Source: Rhodopirellula europaea 6C
GTDB taxonomy: Bacteria > Planctomycetota > Planctomycetia > Pirellulales > Pirellulaceae
Assembly: GCF_000338295.1 (NCBI RefSeq)
Contig: NZ_ANMO01000109.1
Span: 1-41,104 of the forward strand
DNA length: 41,104 bases
Reading direction: 5' to 3'
Position 1 is the first letter of the stretch, and every line of letters begins with the position of its first letter. The notes below the pieces were generated by a model, which saw only the letters and a program-made list of their open reading frames with translations, was not told the origin of the DNA and did not search any database. A program made the position numbers and the translations under genes. Below are positions 24,073 through 33,288 of the stretch, in pieces.

Positions 24073-27000
24073 TCACCGTCGACTCGTCGCTCCCAACGTC
24101 GCAACACTTGGGAACATCGAACCGTCGACTGGCTGGATCGTGCGAACCGATTGACGCTTCATTTCCGCGATCGATTGCATTTCGACCTGGACCTCTGCGG
24201 TCGGGTCGGTTTGCCGGAAAACATGAAAGCTTCGCCGGCCGCTATCGTCGTACCAATGGTCTTGCGAACCAGCACCTTCGACATGAACGATTAACATTGA
24301 ATCGTGATCAGGGGCCTGCGAGGTGGGATACTCCAACCCAACTGAAACCTCGTCCCCTTGGCGACTCAGATGAACCTTCACGCCAGGAAAGTTCGCCAGC
24401 GTCTTCGTCTGTTTCGGTTGTGATCCCGCAGCAATGGAAACGCTTTCGCTTGCTAAACACTTAGCCGAACACCACGTGTTGATTTGATAACCCACCGCAT
24501 CGCTTGGCCAACCCAAGCAATCGAATTCGGCGACCGGACACGGCTTGCCTGCCACCCACTCAAACGCGCCGTTTCGATAAGCCACTTCGGGCGATTGCTT
24601 CTCACCAGAGTTCCCCTGCCGCACCGGATGAACCTCCACCCACATCGAAAGTGGACGGTCAGCAACCTGTGCGTCGGTTCGTTGCATCGACAACTGAAAG
24701 CGACATCGATTCCCTTGGACCGAAGGCGTGTACACTCCCATCCGAACCGAAGTGGCATGCCCCTCGGGTGTTGCCAACACGCTGAATTGGGGAGCCCCAT
24801 TGAGATACGGCAGCGTCGCCAGTGGGTGCTCCATCTGGTTGGCGATCAAATCCAACTGGTCGCCCGGCGATACTGCGAGGACCGTCGATTTGTCGCCAAC
24901 GGTCGCGGTCACGGCCGTGTTGACGGACTGAATTTCAGGCAGCGTGATCGTGTCGCCAAACGTGCCAACGTGTTTCGTTCCATCCGCCAATTGCAACTCG
25001 AACGTTTCGGACGATGACAACTCTTCCAATCGTTTGAGCAACTCCGTCGCTTCTTTGATATCCGTGATCGATTGACCGCCGGTGCCGCTCGCGAGAGCTT
25101 CGAACTCAACCGCTGCGGCCGCGGCCTCGTGGCTGGCCAGCCCATACCCAATGACATGCACTTGGACGCCCAGTGTCTTCGCCCGAGTCACCAACTGACC
25201 AATCGAGAAGATCGCTTCGGGGGTTGGATTGAATTGGTAGTTGCGACCGTCAGAGATCACCACCACGTCTTTGCGAACACCGTCACCCGTTCGGCTGATG
25301 TCCTCCATCGCCTTCCAAATTGATAGATAGAGCGGCGTTTGCCCCCAAGGAACGGCCGCATCAAAATGCTGACGAGCGAGCTCCAACTCCGCGATGTCAA
25401 AGCGTCCGGTCGGCAGCGCCACTTCGACATCTTCGAATGGTTGGATTGTCGGTGGGAAAGGAAAACGCTTGTGATAGCGTTTCTGCAACAGAGTTGTTTG
25501 ACCACCTCCATCGCTCGAATCCTTTGCTGGATCGCCCGCACGAATTGCCATTCGATGACCATACAGAACCAAGCCAACCTGTGACGGTCCAGGCTGCAGC
25601 CGACGCATCATTTCGTAAACGGCTGAACGGGCGGCTTCGAACTTGCTTGCACGTTGTGCCCCCAATGCGGAACGCCCCATCTCTTCGCCGAGAGGATCGT
25701 TCATAGACGCCGAACAATCCATCACAAACGTGATCGCGCGCCCTGCATCCATCGCATCACGAATCGTGACCTTGGCTCCTTTTTGAACCGTTTGACCGCG
25801 ACTGGTCACGCCAAACGCCGTGCCCGACGACATGACGGAGGATTGATAACGGTTGCCGCGAAAGTTCACCTCCGCCAACGAAGCCCGCTTTTGATCGACG
25901 GCCAACATCAGCTCCACGTTGGTCGGTGCATCGGTCGCTTGGATCGACACCGCTTGCTGAGCATCAGACGTTTTGATGCCGTCGCGATGAATCGACATCA
26001 CCGCGATTCCCTCGGGAAGATCCCCCTGGCCGTCCGCCGTATCAAGCTTCACCGAAACCGATTGGGTCTGTTGATCCAAGAAGGATGGCTGCGAAGTCGC
26101 ATGGACGATCAAGCCCTTGGTCGATGCCGTCCGGCGGGCCTCCATCTTGACCGTCACGGAACGCTCGATCGATTTCCAATCCGGGGTCTCATTGTCTTCG
26201 GGTTTGGCCAACTTCAACAACGTTTGAGCGGTCGCGTCAAAGTAGGCCGTGCCGTTGCTCGTCGGTGCGTACCAGAAATCGCCCAGCACCTCGTCGATTC
26301 GACAAGCCAATCGCCACTGCCGAGACGTTCGTTGATGATCCGCAATCACCTGCGAAAAGGCTTCGTCCACCACGATCGAAACCACATGTCGCCAGGCGTG
26401 ATCGTGATCAACCGACGTCAACGAACGCAAACGTCGCCGCACGTCGGATGGGCTGGTCTCATCCGGATCCAAGCCTAACAAAACCGCCAAGAAATCATTG
26501 CTGATGTGTTTGTTCGATTCGGATTCGTGCTCATGCTCGTGATCATGTTCCAATGACTGAGACAATGGCTCGAAGGGCTCCATCGCCAGCTTTTCATCCG
26601 TCTCACGAAGCTGTTTCTCCACCCGCATCGCCTGATAGGGATCGGAAGTCAACAACATCGACGCCGTTGCTGCTTGAAAAGAACCGCCGATGTGTTCCAG
26701 GAACTGACCTGCCCGTTTGGATGCGATCACGATCTGGTCGTGAGTCTTCGTCGACCAAACCTGTTTGCCATCGATGAACTCATTCAGCAGCGTGTCCAGC
26801 GCGATGACGTCGTTCAGGTTCGCCTCGTGAGCGTCATGTTCTTCATGCGTTCCGAAGGTCGTTGCCTCTTCATCGATCGATTGGAACAGATACGGCAGTT
26901 CCGAAAATGCTCGATCTCGCGTTTGCCATGCATCGACCAAACCCGCCAAAATGTCTCGGCGTTCCTTGACGACACGCTCGAAATCCGACAACGCTGACAC

Positions 27001-28635
27001 GACGGAATCGTGTGCATCTCCATCCTGTCCATGCTCGATCGAATTGACGTCTGACGATACCGTGGACGCCAAAATCGTATCCGCCAGACGTCGTCGACTT
27101 TGTTGCACGTCCAACGTGATCTGGTCGACGGCGGGAAAGATCGCATCGGGAAGACGACGCACCACGTGCAACCATTCTGTTTGCGCCTTTGCCGTGCGTT
27201 GGATCCAATCGGGATGTCTCCAAAAGCTCAATTCGGAAGCATTTGGATCCTTTCGTAAATGCTCGCCCGCTTGATAAATCGCGTACAACATCGGCACCGG
27301 CATCACTTTGTCGTCGTCCAAATCGGCCAGCAATTCTGCCGTGGTTTCGCGAGTCGGTTGCTTTGCGATCGTCGACCAAACTCGCTCCGCCTCACGATCC
27401 ATTTCGACATCAACAAAGTGAGACGACTCACTCGCCCGATTCGCGATTTCCTGGCGGAGTCCCTGCAACTGTCGATCAAGCCGACTGTACCATCGAGCAC
27501 TTGATGCCTTCGCGGCTTCTCCACCGTAAACCGATTGAGTGATCGCGTGCATCGTGCGTTGGATCTGCGACCAAGCGTGTGCGTCGACCGAACTTGGGTC
27601 GTGTTTCTCGAGAACGACGACTGAATCAATCGCCGCTTTCAATCGATCTGTTTCACCATTGGACGGAGGAGGCGTTTTGACATAGGTGGCCCCGAAGCGT
27701 CCGCGACTGGCGCGTGCGACGGTGACCGGATTGGACGACGCGGTTCGATGCAGTGTTGGTGTTTGGGCCACGCCGCGATGCTGCTGCGACCACCCGCCAA
27801 CCTGCTGGCGGACGAAACGATGCAGTTCCTCAGTGTCGACCCAACCATCCGCCCGGCTCGTTGTCCCATAGCCGTCCGCGGCACCCGCCAATCCTTCGGC
27901 AACGTACCGGGTGAAGACGTCTCCATCACCGCGCCGGGAATAGAAACTGCGCTGCCCACGTGCTGTCGACGACAGGATCGTGACGTTGGACTCGGGATAA
28001 TTGCGAGCGTGCCGGGCCAGTGTCTCGGTCAATCGATCATCGAACTCGTTGTCGGCAATTCCCGCGGGCCAGTGCGACCGCAGCCGACCGCATTCGAGCA
28101 GCAACAACATCGGCCGAACGTCGTCACGCGACTGAATTTGGGCGACTCGATCCAAAAAATCATTGATCGGAAACCAAGTGGAACCATCCACGACCGAACC
28201 GTTGGGTGGCACCCAGCACGCTTGCCCATCGTCATTCACAACGCCGTGCAAATTGACATAGAAAATCAGTGGGCGATCCCTCGGACATGAAGCGAGCGCC
28301 GCCCGAATGGAGTCGTCGGCCTGATCCCAAAAACCACCCGCCAACTCGCCAGCACCGGGCAAGGCCTGGACCGAATACGTGCTTTGACCCAACGTCCGAA
28401 TCCAATTCAAGTCTTCAGCAACCCAAGCGTTCACGTCCCACTCGGGACCGTAAACACCCGTCAACGTGAAGATCGGTGTCCGGGCGGAGCGTGACAGGAC
28501 CGACGTGACGAATCCCCCGCTGACCAAGACCATTGCGATCAAGCAAAGGCCTAGCAACAACGGTTTGCGACCAGCGGATCCCTTGATGGCAAACATGGAC
28601 GATTTGGCGGTGGCGTGGCCGGGATTACTCGTCAT
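24073..28635 (-). CDS. Giant membrane-anchored caspase-like (C14) and vWA-domain protein
   Basis: The ATG at 28635 gives 1520 residues; the frame is open to 28692, and an ATG at 28596 is also possible. One membrane helix (LLLGLCLIAMVLVSGGFV) is followed by a caspase-like domain (~55-290). His130 in YVNLHG and Cys182 in LLLLECGR keep the catalytic dyad at normal spacing (52 residues), and TILSSTARGQRSF and VFTRYVAEGLAGAADGYG match later caspase-fold strands and helix. Residues ~300-800 are helical with His/Glu-rich patches (near 595-605 and 695-715). A beta-rich segment precedes a vWA domain (~965-1180) with complete MIDAS: DCSASM (Asp973), the Thr in WGQTPLY and the Asp in VVISDGRNY. The C-terminus (~1200-1520) is beta-rich. 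The architecture parallels the pseudo-caspase of the T6SS operon, to which it is convergent. A protease or scaffold of the envelope-side T6SS is inferred. Confidence 0.75.
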   Translation of the reverse strand: MTSNPGHATAKSSMFAIKGSAGRKPLLLGLCLIAMVLVSGGFVTSVLSRSARTPIFTLTGVYGPEWDVNAWVAEDLNWIRTLGQSTYSVQALPGAGELAGGFWDQADDSIRAALASCPRDRPLIFYVNLHGVVNDDGQACWVPPNGSVVDGSTWFPINDFLDRVAQIQSRDDVRPMLLLLECGRLRSHWPAGIADNEFDDRLTETLARHARNYPESNVTILSSTARGQRSFYSRRGDGDVFTRYVAEGLAGAADGYGTTSRADGWVDTEELHRFVRQQVGGWSQQHRGVAQTPTLHRTASSNPVTVARASRGRFGATYVKTPPPSNGETDRLKAAIDSVVVLEKHDPSSVDAHAWSQIQRTMHAITQSVYGGEAAKASSARWYSRLDRQLQGLRQEIANRASESSHFVDVEMDREAERVWSTIAKQPTRETTAELLADLDDDKVMPVPMLYAIYQAGEHLRKDPNASELSFWRHPDWIQRTAKAQTEWLHVVRRLPDAIFPAVDQITLDVQQSRRRLADTILASTVSSDVNSIEHGQDGDAHDSVVSALSDFERVVKERRDILAGLVDAWQTRDRAFSELPYLFQSIDEEATTFGTHEEHDAHEANLNDVIALDTLLNEFIDGKQVWSTKTHDQIVIASKRAGQFLEHIGGSFQAATASMLLTSDPYQAMRVEKQLRETDEKLAMEPFEPLSQSLEHDHEHEHESESNKHISNDFLAVLLGLDPDETSPSDVRRRLRSLTSVDHDHAWRHVVSIVVDEAFSQVIADHQRTSRQWRLACRIDEVLGDFWYAPTSNGTAYFDATAQTLLKLAKPEDNETPDWKSIERSVTVKMEARRTASTKGLIVHATSQPSFLDQQTQSVSVKLDTADGQGDLPEGIAVMSIHRDGIKTSDAQQAVSIQATDAPTNVELMLAVDQKRASLAEVNFRGNRYQSSVMSSGTAFGVTSRGQTVQKGAKVTIRDAMDAGRAITFVMDCSASMNDPLGEEMGRSALGAQRASKFEAARSAVYEMMRRLQPGPSQVGLVLYGHRMAIRAGDPAKDSSDGGGQTTLLQKRYHKRFPFPPTIQPFEDVEVALPTGRFDIAELELARQHFDAAVPWGQTPLYLSIWKAMEDISRTGDGVRKDVVVISDGRNYQFNPTPEAIFSIGQLVTRAKTLGVQVHVIGYGLASHEAAAAAVEFEALASGTGGQSITDIKEATELLKRLEELSSSETFELQLADGTKHVGTFGDTITLPEIQSVNTAVTATVGDKSTVLAVSPGDQLDLIANQMEHPLATLPYLNGAPQFSVLATPEGHATSVRMGVYTPSVQGNRCRFQLSMQRTDAQVADRPLSMWVEVHPVRQGNSGEKQSPEVAYRNGAFEWVAGKPCPVAEFDCLGWPSDAVGYQINTWCSAKCLASESVSIAAGSQPKQTKTLANFPGVKVHLSRQGDEVSVGLEYPTSQAPDHDSMLIVHVEGAGSQDHWYDDSGRRSFHVFRQTDPTAEVQVEMQSIAEMKRQSVRTIQPVDGSMFPSVATLGATSRR

Positions 28636-28939
28636 GCAACAACACTCATCAGCGATTCGAACTGGACGCCTCCCAATCAGCGGCAGTGCCAAAACGGACT
28701 ACCACTCGTTCGAATCATCGGAATGCGAGCAGACGACATTTCGCTTGCAACGCGAAAAATCGGAATGACCCCAACCGCCGCCCGCATAATCGGTACAACT
28801 CAACGAACCCGACCAGCAGGCCTTTCCTTGATTCGCCAACGATGCCGTCGTTGCGAACGGTCACCGATCAAACGAGTTTCACGCGGTTCCGCGCTCTGCC
28901 CGATCCGAGCAAAGCGATTCCAATTGCTGCACCGGTCGA
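28636..28939. other. 304-nt intergenic region upstream of the caspase-vWA gene
   Basis: Lies between the start of the caspase-vWA gene and the stop of the cytochrome gene, both on the minus strand. It should contain the promoter of the caspase-vWA gene. A bulged hairpin (TTCGC-c-AACGA / TCGTT-GCGAA, 28832-28857) sits ~83 nt after the cytochrome stop and may be its terminator, though no U-run follows. No protein-like frame is seen. Confidence 0.4.
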
Positions 28940-31900
28940 TCAATTCAGTTCGTGAATCGTGTTGTGGATCACGCGATGAATCGGTTCTCCGTCCGCACCT
29001 CGCAATTCCATCTGAATCTCCATGCACCACGTCGGCTTCAACTCGGGAAGCTCCAGCACGATCTCGAGTTGCTCAGCATCCCAATGGGCCGACGCGACCT
29101 CGATGGTTTGCGTATCAAAGTGCTTGGAACCGTAGTTCTTCGATCGCTTGATGTTCCAACGGCTGATCAAAAAGCTTTCTGGCAAAACCGACTCAGGATC
29201 GACCTCGTCGCTCAATCCGATTCGCACGGTCGTTCCACGACAGTTCAGACTCAACGGCACGTGGATCGGTTTGCCGGTGTAGCGAACCCGGTAAAAACCA
29301 CCGTCGGCTTGTTGGGTTCCCGCCCACGAGTACATGCCGGTCACGTACAAGTCACCATCGTCGGGATGGAATCGTCCACGCATGATCCCGGTCGGGAATT
29401 GAGGCAGCGGCAATTCACACATCCCACCCTGCATCTGATCGCCAATGATCTCATGCGGGGCAACATACAGTTTGCCGTAGCCGTAGGACATGTTCAGCAG
29501 AGAACCTTTCAGCGGCCCCCACTTGTCACTGGTCACCCACAGCAACTCCGCCGGCGAACGGTCGAACGAATTGGTGATCCAGCACATCGGCGGCTCCATC
29601 GCGGAGTCGCTTGGATCGGTCACGTCGTGATACCCCAGCATGTTGCCATAGAACCGGCCCGGACGAACCCAGTTGATTCGATTCTTTGGATTCCAATGCC
29701 CTTCTTGGTCCGTGACAAAGAACGTCCCATCGTCATTGCGGCAAACGCCGTTGGCGGCACGAAAACCATTCGCGAGAATCTCGGTCGACGATCCGTCCGC
29801 AGAAACCTTCAACAACGTTCCATGATGAGGAACGATCGCGGGCAACGCGTGGCAAGCTGACTTGGCATAGTAAAAGTTGCCATCGTCATCGCATTGCAAT
29901 CCCATCGCGAATTCATGGAAGTGGTCGGTGACGTAGTGATCGTGGTTGAAACTCTCGTAGTAGTCCGTTTCACCGTCGCCGTTGAAATCATGCAAGCGGC
30001 AAAGCTGGTCGCGACAAGTCACGAAGATCTCACCATCGCGAATTTTGATTCCGAGCGGTTGAAACAAACCCGATGCGATCCGCTGCCAGGTCACCTCCGG
30101 TTGATGCAATCCGGTGACCTTCCAAACGTTCCCGTCCCAGTCACTCAGGACGGCGGATTCACCATCGTCCAAGAAGTCGACACCGGTCAATCGCATCCGG
30201 CAGAACCATGGATTGTTCACCGGGTACTGAATCGTATCGACCGCGAACGGTCCGCCATCGTCCGCGGTTGTGATCTTCGTGGTGACGATTTCGGGCCAGC
30301 GTTTCGCATTCTCGCTCGTGGACGTCGCCCATTCTTTTGCCGAGCGAGCAGCGGGATCGATTCCTTCGATGAGTTCGCCAATCGTTTGCTCTGCGTCTGC
30401 TTTGCTGTCGCACCGAAAGGCATGAACGGTGAAGTCTCTTGCATTCGCGTTTGGCATCAATGCCAGTCGAATTTGATCGTCGGCGAATTGCCATTCCAGT
30501 TGGCTGACATCCCCCGCGACGGCGAATACCAACGCCTCAGAACCATCCTCGGAGCTCGACCAAACCGCCTTTGTGTGGTCCGCGTCCAGAAACACTTCGC
30601 CCTCTTCACGATCAGCCACCCGCATCGTCAACCGACGCTCGTTGGCATCCACGGAAAGCGACCGTTGGAAAATGGCGTTCTCGCCCAGTTGTTCCAGCGT
30701 CGGCCGCTCGTGAACATCGATTCCGCCAACGCGGTAGTGCAGGATCGTTTCCATCCCGTTGACGTAGGTCCCTTGGTAGTCGATCCAGTCACTCGGCAAC
30801 GGGCCATAGAATCGACCGTCTCGTCCCGGTTCACGGACCTCGTCAAAGGAATCATTTTCAGGGTTCGCCCATCCAGGACCGTTTGCGTTTTCAAACACCA
30901 CCTCGCCGACGATGCGCGGGTGTCTCCGATGGACACCGTTGAAGTTGATGCCGTTGTAATCGATGAACTCATCGCCCAACCAAGCAACCGCCACTCGCAT
31001 TGTGTCGTGCTCATAAACGACGCGATGCTCTCCTCGCGTGATCCCGCCCCGACCTTGGTCAAGACGAATGGCGTGCCCTTTGTAAGCAAAGTTTTTCGCG
31101 TCGTTGCCGATCTCAACCGTCGCCATCAAGTTGGGGCCGTAGTCCATTTCCCGCCAGGCCTCAATGAGCGATGGTTCCGGACCGCGCGTATCACCCTTGG
31201 GCAAACTCGCCAGGTAGTCTTCATCCACCCGAGCAAACTGAGTTGGGTTGTGCTCCTTCAAGTAGGCATGACGGATGTAGTGAATCACGTCGTACTTCTG
31301 CTGCGGCACCAAGTTTCGTTGCGGCAGCATCAAACCAAACCCTTTGGTGATGGTTTGGTACATGCTGTGAGGATCAAATCCGTTCTTGAATTTGCCGGAC
31401 GCAAATCGCAACGACGTCGGCAATGAACCTGGGGCATCAACCGTGCCGTGACAATTCACGCAAGTCCGGTTGTAGATCGCTTCCCCACGCTTCATCGCTT
31501 GTTGATCCAGCGAAGCGAGAATGCCAGCGTGGTCGATGTGCGATTCGTATTCCGGCAATGGCTCGGCCGTCGGCATGACCTTCGGTTGCAATTCGCTTGC
31601 CCGCGCCGCACCACCATCGCGAATTTCAATCAGGTACCGCACCAAGTCCAAAAACGCTTGGCGGCTGCCGATTTGGCCCGCGACACCTTCGGGCATGACT
31701 GACAATTCGCTCGTCGCGACGTCCTCAATGTCATCCGCACTGACTTCGATGGTTTTGCCAGTCGATGGGTCACGCAATTGGACCGACTCATCGGACTGAG
31801 CCACGAGAACACCGGTCAGCACTTTTCCATCGACGGTCAAAACTTGAACCGTCTCAAAACCCTTTGAGATACTCTTTGACGGATGAAGAATCGCATCGAC

Positions 31901-32188
31901 GACGCCGGCATTCGACAGGTCTTGATTTGGCGAGGCGAGATTCGGCCCCACGTTGGCTTGCGACTTCTCCGCCGAATCATTGACAGCATGACAATTGGCA
32001 CACGACATCGTGGGGGTGAAGAACACCACCGCTCCACGTGCGGCATCGCCACCGGACACAGCCGCCGCAGCAAGCTTCTCCGGCGACTCGAACATCAAGG
32101 CCTGCAAGACGGCTCGGTCATCCTGTGCCCTCGCAGTGGATCCAATGCCGAACAACAGCAGCATTCCGAAAATGGTGATTCGATTCAC
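28940..32188 (-). CDS. PVC-type diheme cytochrome c / DUF6797 / beta-propeller protein
   Basis: A large exported protein of the planctomycete type that joins cytochrome c domains to a sugar-dehydrogenase-like propeller. The GTG at 32188 is chosen because AAGGGA lies ~8 nt upstream in the transcript and a clean signal peptide follows (ITIFGMLLLFGIGSTARA). The frame continues up to 32296, and an ATG at 32221 is the alternative. The first heme site, CANCH, is at ~63-67 in a planctomycete haem-binding domain (ILHPSKSISKGFETV). The second, CVNCH, is at ~242. The middle part (YKGHAIRLDQGRGGIT, DYNGINFNGVHRRHP, GPLPSDWIDYQGTYVNG) resembles DUF6797. From ~590 a propeller of the glucose/sorbosone dehydrogenase type follows, with DFNGDGETDYYE as a Ca-binding-like loop, and a short beta-sandwich ends the protein. 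Electron transfer from an oxidised organic substrate in the periplasm is likely; the substrate is unknown. It has no evident link to the T6SS. Confidence 0.85.
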   Translation of the reverse strand: MNRITIFGMLLLFGIGSTARAQDDRAVLQALMFESPEKLAAAAVSGGDAARGAVVFFTPTMSCANCHAVNDSAEKSQANVGPNLASPNQDLSNAGVVDAILHPSKSISKGFETVQVLTVDGKVLTGVLVAQSDESVQLRDPSTGKTIEVSADDIEDVATSELSVMPEGVAGQIGSRQAFLDLVRYLIEIRDGGAARASELQPKVMPTAEPLPEYESHIDHAGILASLDQQAMKRGEAIYNRTCVNCHGTVDAPGSLPTSLRFASGKFKNGFDPHSMYQTITKGFGLMLPQRNLVPQQKYDVIHYIRHAYLKEHNPTQFARVDEDYLASLPKGDTRGPEPSLIEAWREMDYGPNLMATVEIGNDAKNFAYKGHAIRLDQGRGGITRGEHRVVYEHDTMRVAVAWLGDEFIDYNGINFNGVHRRHPRIVGEVVFENANGPGWANPENDSFDEVREPGRDGRFYGPLPSDWIDYQGTYVNGMETILHYRVGGIDVHERPTLEQLGENAIFQRSLSVDANERRLTMRVADREEGEVFLDADHTKAVWSSSEDGSEALVFAVAGDVSQLEWQFADDQIRLALMPNANARDFTVHAFRCDSKADAEQTIGELIEGIDPAARSAKEWATSTSENAKRWPEIVTTKITTADDGGPFAVDTIQYPVNNPWFCRMRLTGVDFLDDGESAVLSDWDGNVWKVTGLHQPEVTWQRIASGLFQPLGIKIRDGEIFVTCRDQLCRLHDFNGDGETDYYESFNHDHYVTDHFHEFAMGLQCDDDGNFYYAKSACHALPAIVPHHGTLLKVSADGSSTEILANGFRAANGVCRNDDGTFFVTDQEGHWNPKNRINWVRPGRFYGNMLGYHDVTDPSDSAMEPPMCWITNSFDRSPAELLWVTSDKWGPLKGSLLNMSYGYGKLYVAPHEIIGDQMQGGMCELPLPQFPTGIMRGRFHPDDGDLYVTGMYSWAGTQQADGGFYRVRYTGKPIHVPLSLNCRGTTVRIGLSDEVDPESVLPESFLISRWNIKRSKNYGSKHFDTQTIEVASAHWDAEQLEIVLELPELKPTWCMEIQMELRGADGEPIHRVIHNTIHELN

Positions 32189-32403
32189 AAATCGTTTTCC
32201 CTTGGAGGCCAGGCAAAGCATCGCTGCCCAAAAACAGTTGGCTACAGAATAGTCATCGCAGCGATTTCTATCTTCTGCTTTTTGGAGCATTCGCACCAGG
32301 AGAACGCCACCGGTGAGTGGGAATTCCCACCCGCCGTCAGGCCGCTAAGATATCGCGACCGCCCCTTTTGATTTGGGATCTTCAGCTCACTCTTTGAGAC
32401 GAT
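32189..32403. promoter_or_regulatory. Divergent upstream region of the cytochrome gene and a small hypothetical gene
   Basis: 215 nt between divergent starts (32188 minus, 32404 plus). The AAGGGA ribosome-binding site of the minus gene and a purine stretch (GAGACGAT) before the plus gene are visible. No clear promoter hexamers or operator were identified. Confidence 0.35.
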
Positions 32404-32862
32404 ATGAAAGCCGCCACGATCAGCCAGTTGAAAAAAGAACTCGCCAAGCTGGATGAGGATGAGTTGCTCGACGTTTGTGTCCGAATGGCCAAGTTCAAAG
32501 TCGAGAGCAAAGAACTGCTGACGTACTTGCTGATGAAAGCGGACGATGAACCAGCGTACGCGGATGAATTGTGCGACGAGATCGACGAGCACCTCTGCGT
32601 CTCCGGCAAAATCCACAAAAAGACGCTTCGCAAAATTGTCCGCTGGATGGACAAGTCACTGCGGTTCTCCGGCGACAAAGAAACCGAGCTGCAAGTCCGG
32701 ATTCACTTCTGCCAGCGGATCAAGGAAAAACGAATCAGCTTCGGCGGTTGCCGCGTCAGCCAAAACATGTACGCGACGCAGCTCAAGAAAATCGACAAGG
32801 CGATCGAAAAAGTCCATCCCGACCTGCAGTTCGATTTCAACCGGCAACTCTCTGGGCTGTGA
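32404..32862 (+). CDS. Small charged helical protein, function unknown
   Basis: A 152-residue cytoplasmic protein rich in Lys, Glu and Asp, with a heptad-like N-terminus (SQLKKELAKLDEDELLDVCVRMAK) and no signal peptide or membrane segment. A second helical block (YADELCDEIDEHLCVSGKIHKKTLRKIVRWMDKSLRF) and QVRIHFCQRIKEKRISFGGCR follow. I do not recognise a family, but codon use and length are convincing and there is a purine-rich stretch before the ATG. It has its own upstream region and no obvious operon partner. Confidence 0.72.
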   Translation: MKAATISQLKKELAKLDEDELLDVCVRMAKFKVESKELLTYLLMKADDEPAYADELCDEIDEHLCVSGKIHKKTLRKIVRWMDKSLRFSGDKETELQVRIHFCQRIKEKRISFGGCRVSQNMYATQLKKIDKAIEKVHPDLQFDFNRQLSGL

Positions 32863-33288
32863 ATCGCTTCAGACCAAACCACGCTCCCGCAACCAATGCA
32901 ATACTCGCGGGGTCAAACAGGATCATCGATGATCCACTTCGGAAACGTGTGTACTGACAATCCAACGTACCCTCGGCCAACATGATGTCCGAAATGCTAT
33001 CCAGGAACTGCGCTGACCTTTCGCGGCAGGTTGGTTGCTTTGCAGCGTCGATTGCCGAGTTACCCGTCCTGCCGTTTCGTTGAATCGACGTTCCGTCTAG
33101 AAGACGCTCACAGTGCTACGTCACGTGCCATCCCAATTTGCACCAATCGCGACCTTGAATTCTCGAGATCGTCAACGGCTTGATGCCTATCGATTTTCGC
33201 TCCCAAAGCAAAACGATCTCGCCTCGACTATCTTGATGGCCCCCTCCATCTCTCCCCGAAACCCCCTCCCTCACGTCAGCGGTTTGAT
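32863..33288. other. 426-nt intergenic region with a 16-bp palindrome
   Basis: No protein-like frame is present. A perfect palindrome GGATCATCGATGATCC occupies 32920-32935, 58 nt after the small gene. The right end (about 33238-33275) has pyrimidine-rich CCCCCTCC repeats like the G-rich tracts at 23954-23998 in the opposite orientation. The promoter of the esterase/SMP-30 gene should lie here, but no motif is clear. Confidence 0.45.

Noticed and set aside
29894-31426. A 510-codon open frame on the plus strand opposite the cytochrome/propeller gene
   Set aside because: The minus-strand product has two CxxCH motifs and recognisable domains; the plus-strand frame has shadow-like composition and no family features.
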